Of a stretch of 64,000 nucleotides of DNA, positions 63,568-64,000 are shown one piece after another. Position numbers and translations under genes: made by a program. This DNA comes from Tengunoibacter tsumagoiensis. Lineage in GTDB: Bacteria > Chloroflexota > Ktedonobacteria > Ktedonobacterales > Ktedonobacteraceae. Numbering within the stretch: the stretch's first letter is position 1; the number at the start of each line of letters is the position of its first letter. Location of the stretch: assembly GCF_003967535.1 (NCBI RefSeq), contig NZ_BIFR01000001.1, positions 3,223,001 through 3,287,000 on the forward strand, written 5' to 3'. The notes under the pieces were generated by a model. It was not told the DNA's origin. It did no database searches and saw only the letters and a program-made list of their open reading frames with translations.

Positions 63568-64000
63568 GTACTGAACTCTTAGAGACGAAGCAGTGGAAAA
63601 CCCGTCGTAAAAGCGCAAATTCTGTGTTCAATGGTCCGATTCTTCGTCGTGCGCTGCTGGATTCATTGATCAAACTGGACCCACGGGTACAATTAAAAAA
63701 TCCGGTAATGTTTGTCGTAGAGGTGGGGAGCGTCATTACGACGATCGAGTTTGTGCGTCTGCTCATTACTGGTCCCTCCAGTGAGCTCTCCTTTGTATTG
63801 GGTGTGACTATCTGGCTCTGGTTTACCGTGATCTTTGCTAATTTCGCTGAGGCAATGGCAGAGGGACGAGGAAAAGCTCAGGCAGATACGCTACGTAAGA
63901 CACGTTCAACGACGCAGGCAAAGCGCCTGGCCAGCCGTTTACATACCAGCCCGTTGACAGAAGTGGCTGCACCGGAACTGCGCAAGGGTGATTATGTCCT
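63564..64000 (+). CDS. kdpB: KdpB, P-type ATPase subunit, N-terminal part cut by window edge
   Basis: Only the first 145 codons are inside the window. The frame reads [57 protein letters not shown] and ELRKGDYV, all typical of the KdpB N-terminus and start of the actuator domain. The DKTGT phosphorylation motif lies beyond the edge. It overlaps kdpA by 4 bases. kdpC should follow outside the window. Confidence 0.95.
   Translation, partial: MSTELLETKQWKTRRKSANSVFNGPILRRALLDSLIKLDPRVQLKNPVMFVVEVGSVITTIEFVRLLITGPSSELSFVLGVTIWLWFTVIFANFAEAMAEGRGKAQADTLRKTRSTTQAKRLASRLHTSPLTEVAAPELRKGDYV

Overview
The window is 64 kb of bacterial chromosome, densely coded on both strands, of moderate GC, with no rRNA, tRNA, phage, IS element or CRISPR array that I can see. 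Several traits point to Chloroflexota, most likely class Ktedonobacteria: two cytosolic Ser/Thr kinases with zinc ribbons (one with an FHA domain), many lipoproteins with an LAAC lipobox but no outer-membrane genes, a caspase-like protein with TPRs and membrane helices, an IleRS of the long type 2 class, a Kdp system with a shortened KdpD, and a Gram-positive style T-box leader. The assignment is an inference from gene content only.

Layout. 0-2.1 kb: end of a histidine operon (hisA partial, hisF, hisI with an unusual C-terminal domain). 2.3-8.3 kb: a small membrane protein, a P-loop kinase, a VOC protein divergent from a WYL regulator, a membrane protein, an amidase and a GNAT acetyltransferase. 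8.4-13.0 kb: a minus-strand T-box/alaX-like/ileS operon. The T-box specifier reads as AUC (Ile), and the IleRS has GVHH where class I synthetases have HxGH. 13.3-17.4 kb: sucA-sucB. 17.6-29.4 kb: a kinase-FHA protein, DUF6391 protein, sulfurtransferase, APH-fold protein, second kinase, histone-deacetylase-like protein, YifB/ComM ATPase, zinc alcohol dehydrogenase and lipid-kinase-like protein. 29.5-39.5 kb: DUF4349 lipoprotein, a small membrane protein, nfeD-slipin pair, pyrE, an ABC-F ATPase, a caspase-like TPR membrane protein whose catalytic cysteine looks lost, and coaE. 39.7-45.9 kb: a complete branched-chain amino acid ABC transporter (livJ-H-M-G-F) with an oversized LivM. 46-55.8 kb: a small acidic protein, a beta-propeller-like lipoprotein, a secreted GH5 glycosidase with an internally deleted paralogue beside it, then a LacI regulator and a sugar ABC importer (binding protein, two permeases, YesL-like protein) without an ATPase gene. 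55.9-64 kb: potassium homeostasis: kdpDE, an opposing KimA-like transporter, a region with three 25-bp direct repeats, a receiver-only response regulator, a 27-residue membrane peptide, kdpF, kdpA and the start of kdpB.

How the parts work together. The GH5 enzyme, its decayed copy, the LacI regulator and the sugar importer form a likely beta-glucan or cello-oligosaccharide unit; CCGG-centred sites lie in the lacI upstream region and over the importer promoter. The potassium block combines high-affinity Kdp, its two-component system and an apparent second K+ carrier. The translation block links isoleucyl-tRNA charging state to both an IleRS of probable mupirocin-tolerant type and a free-standing tRNA-editing protein. 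Intrinsic-terminator-like hairpins, many with perfect 12-26 bp stems, separate most transcription units.
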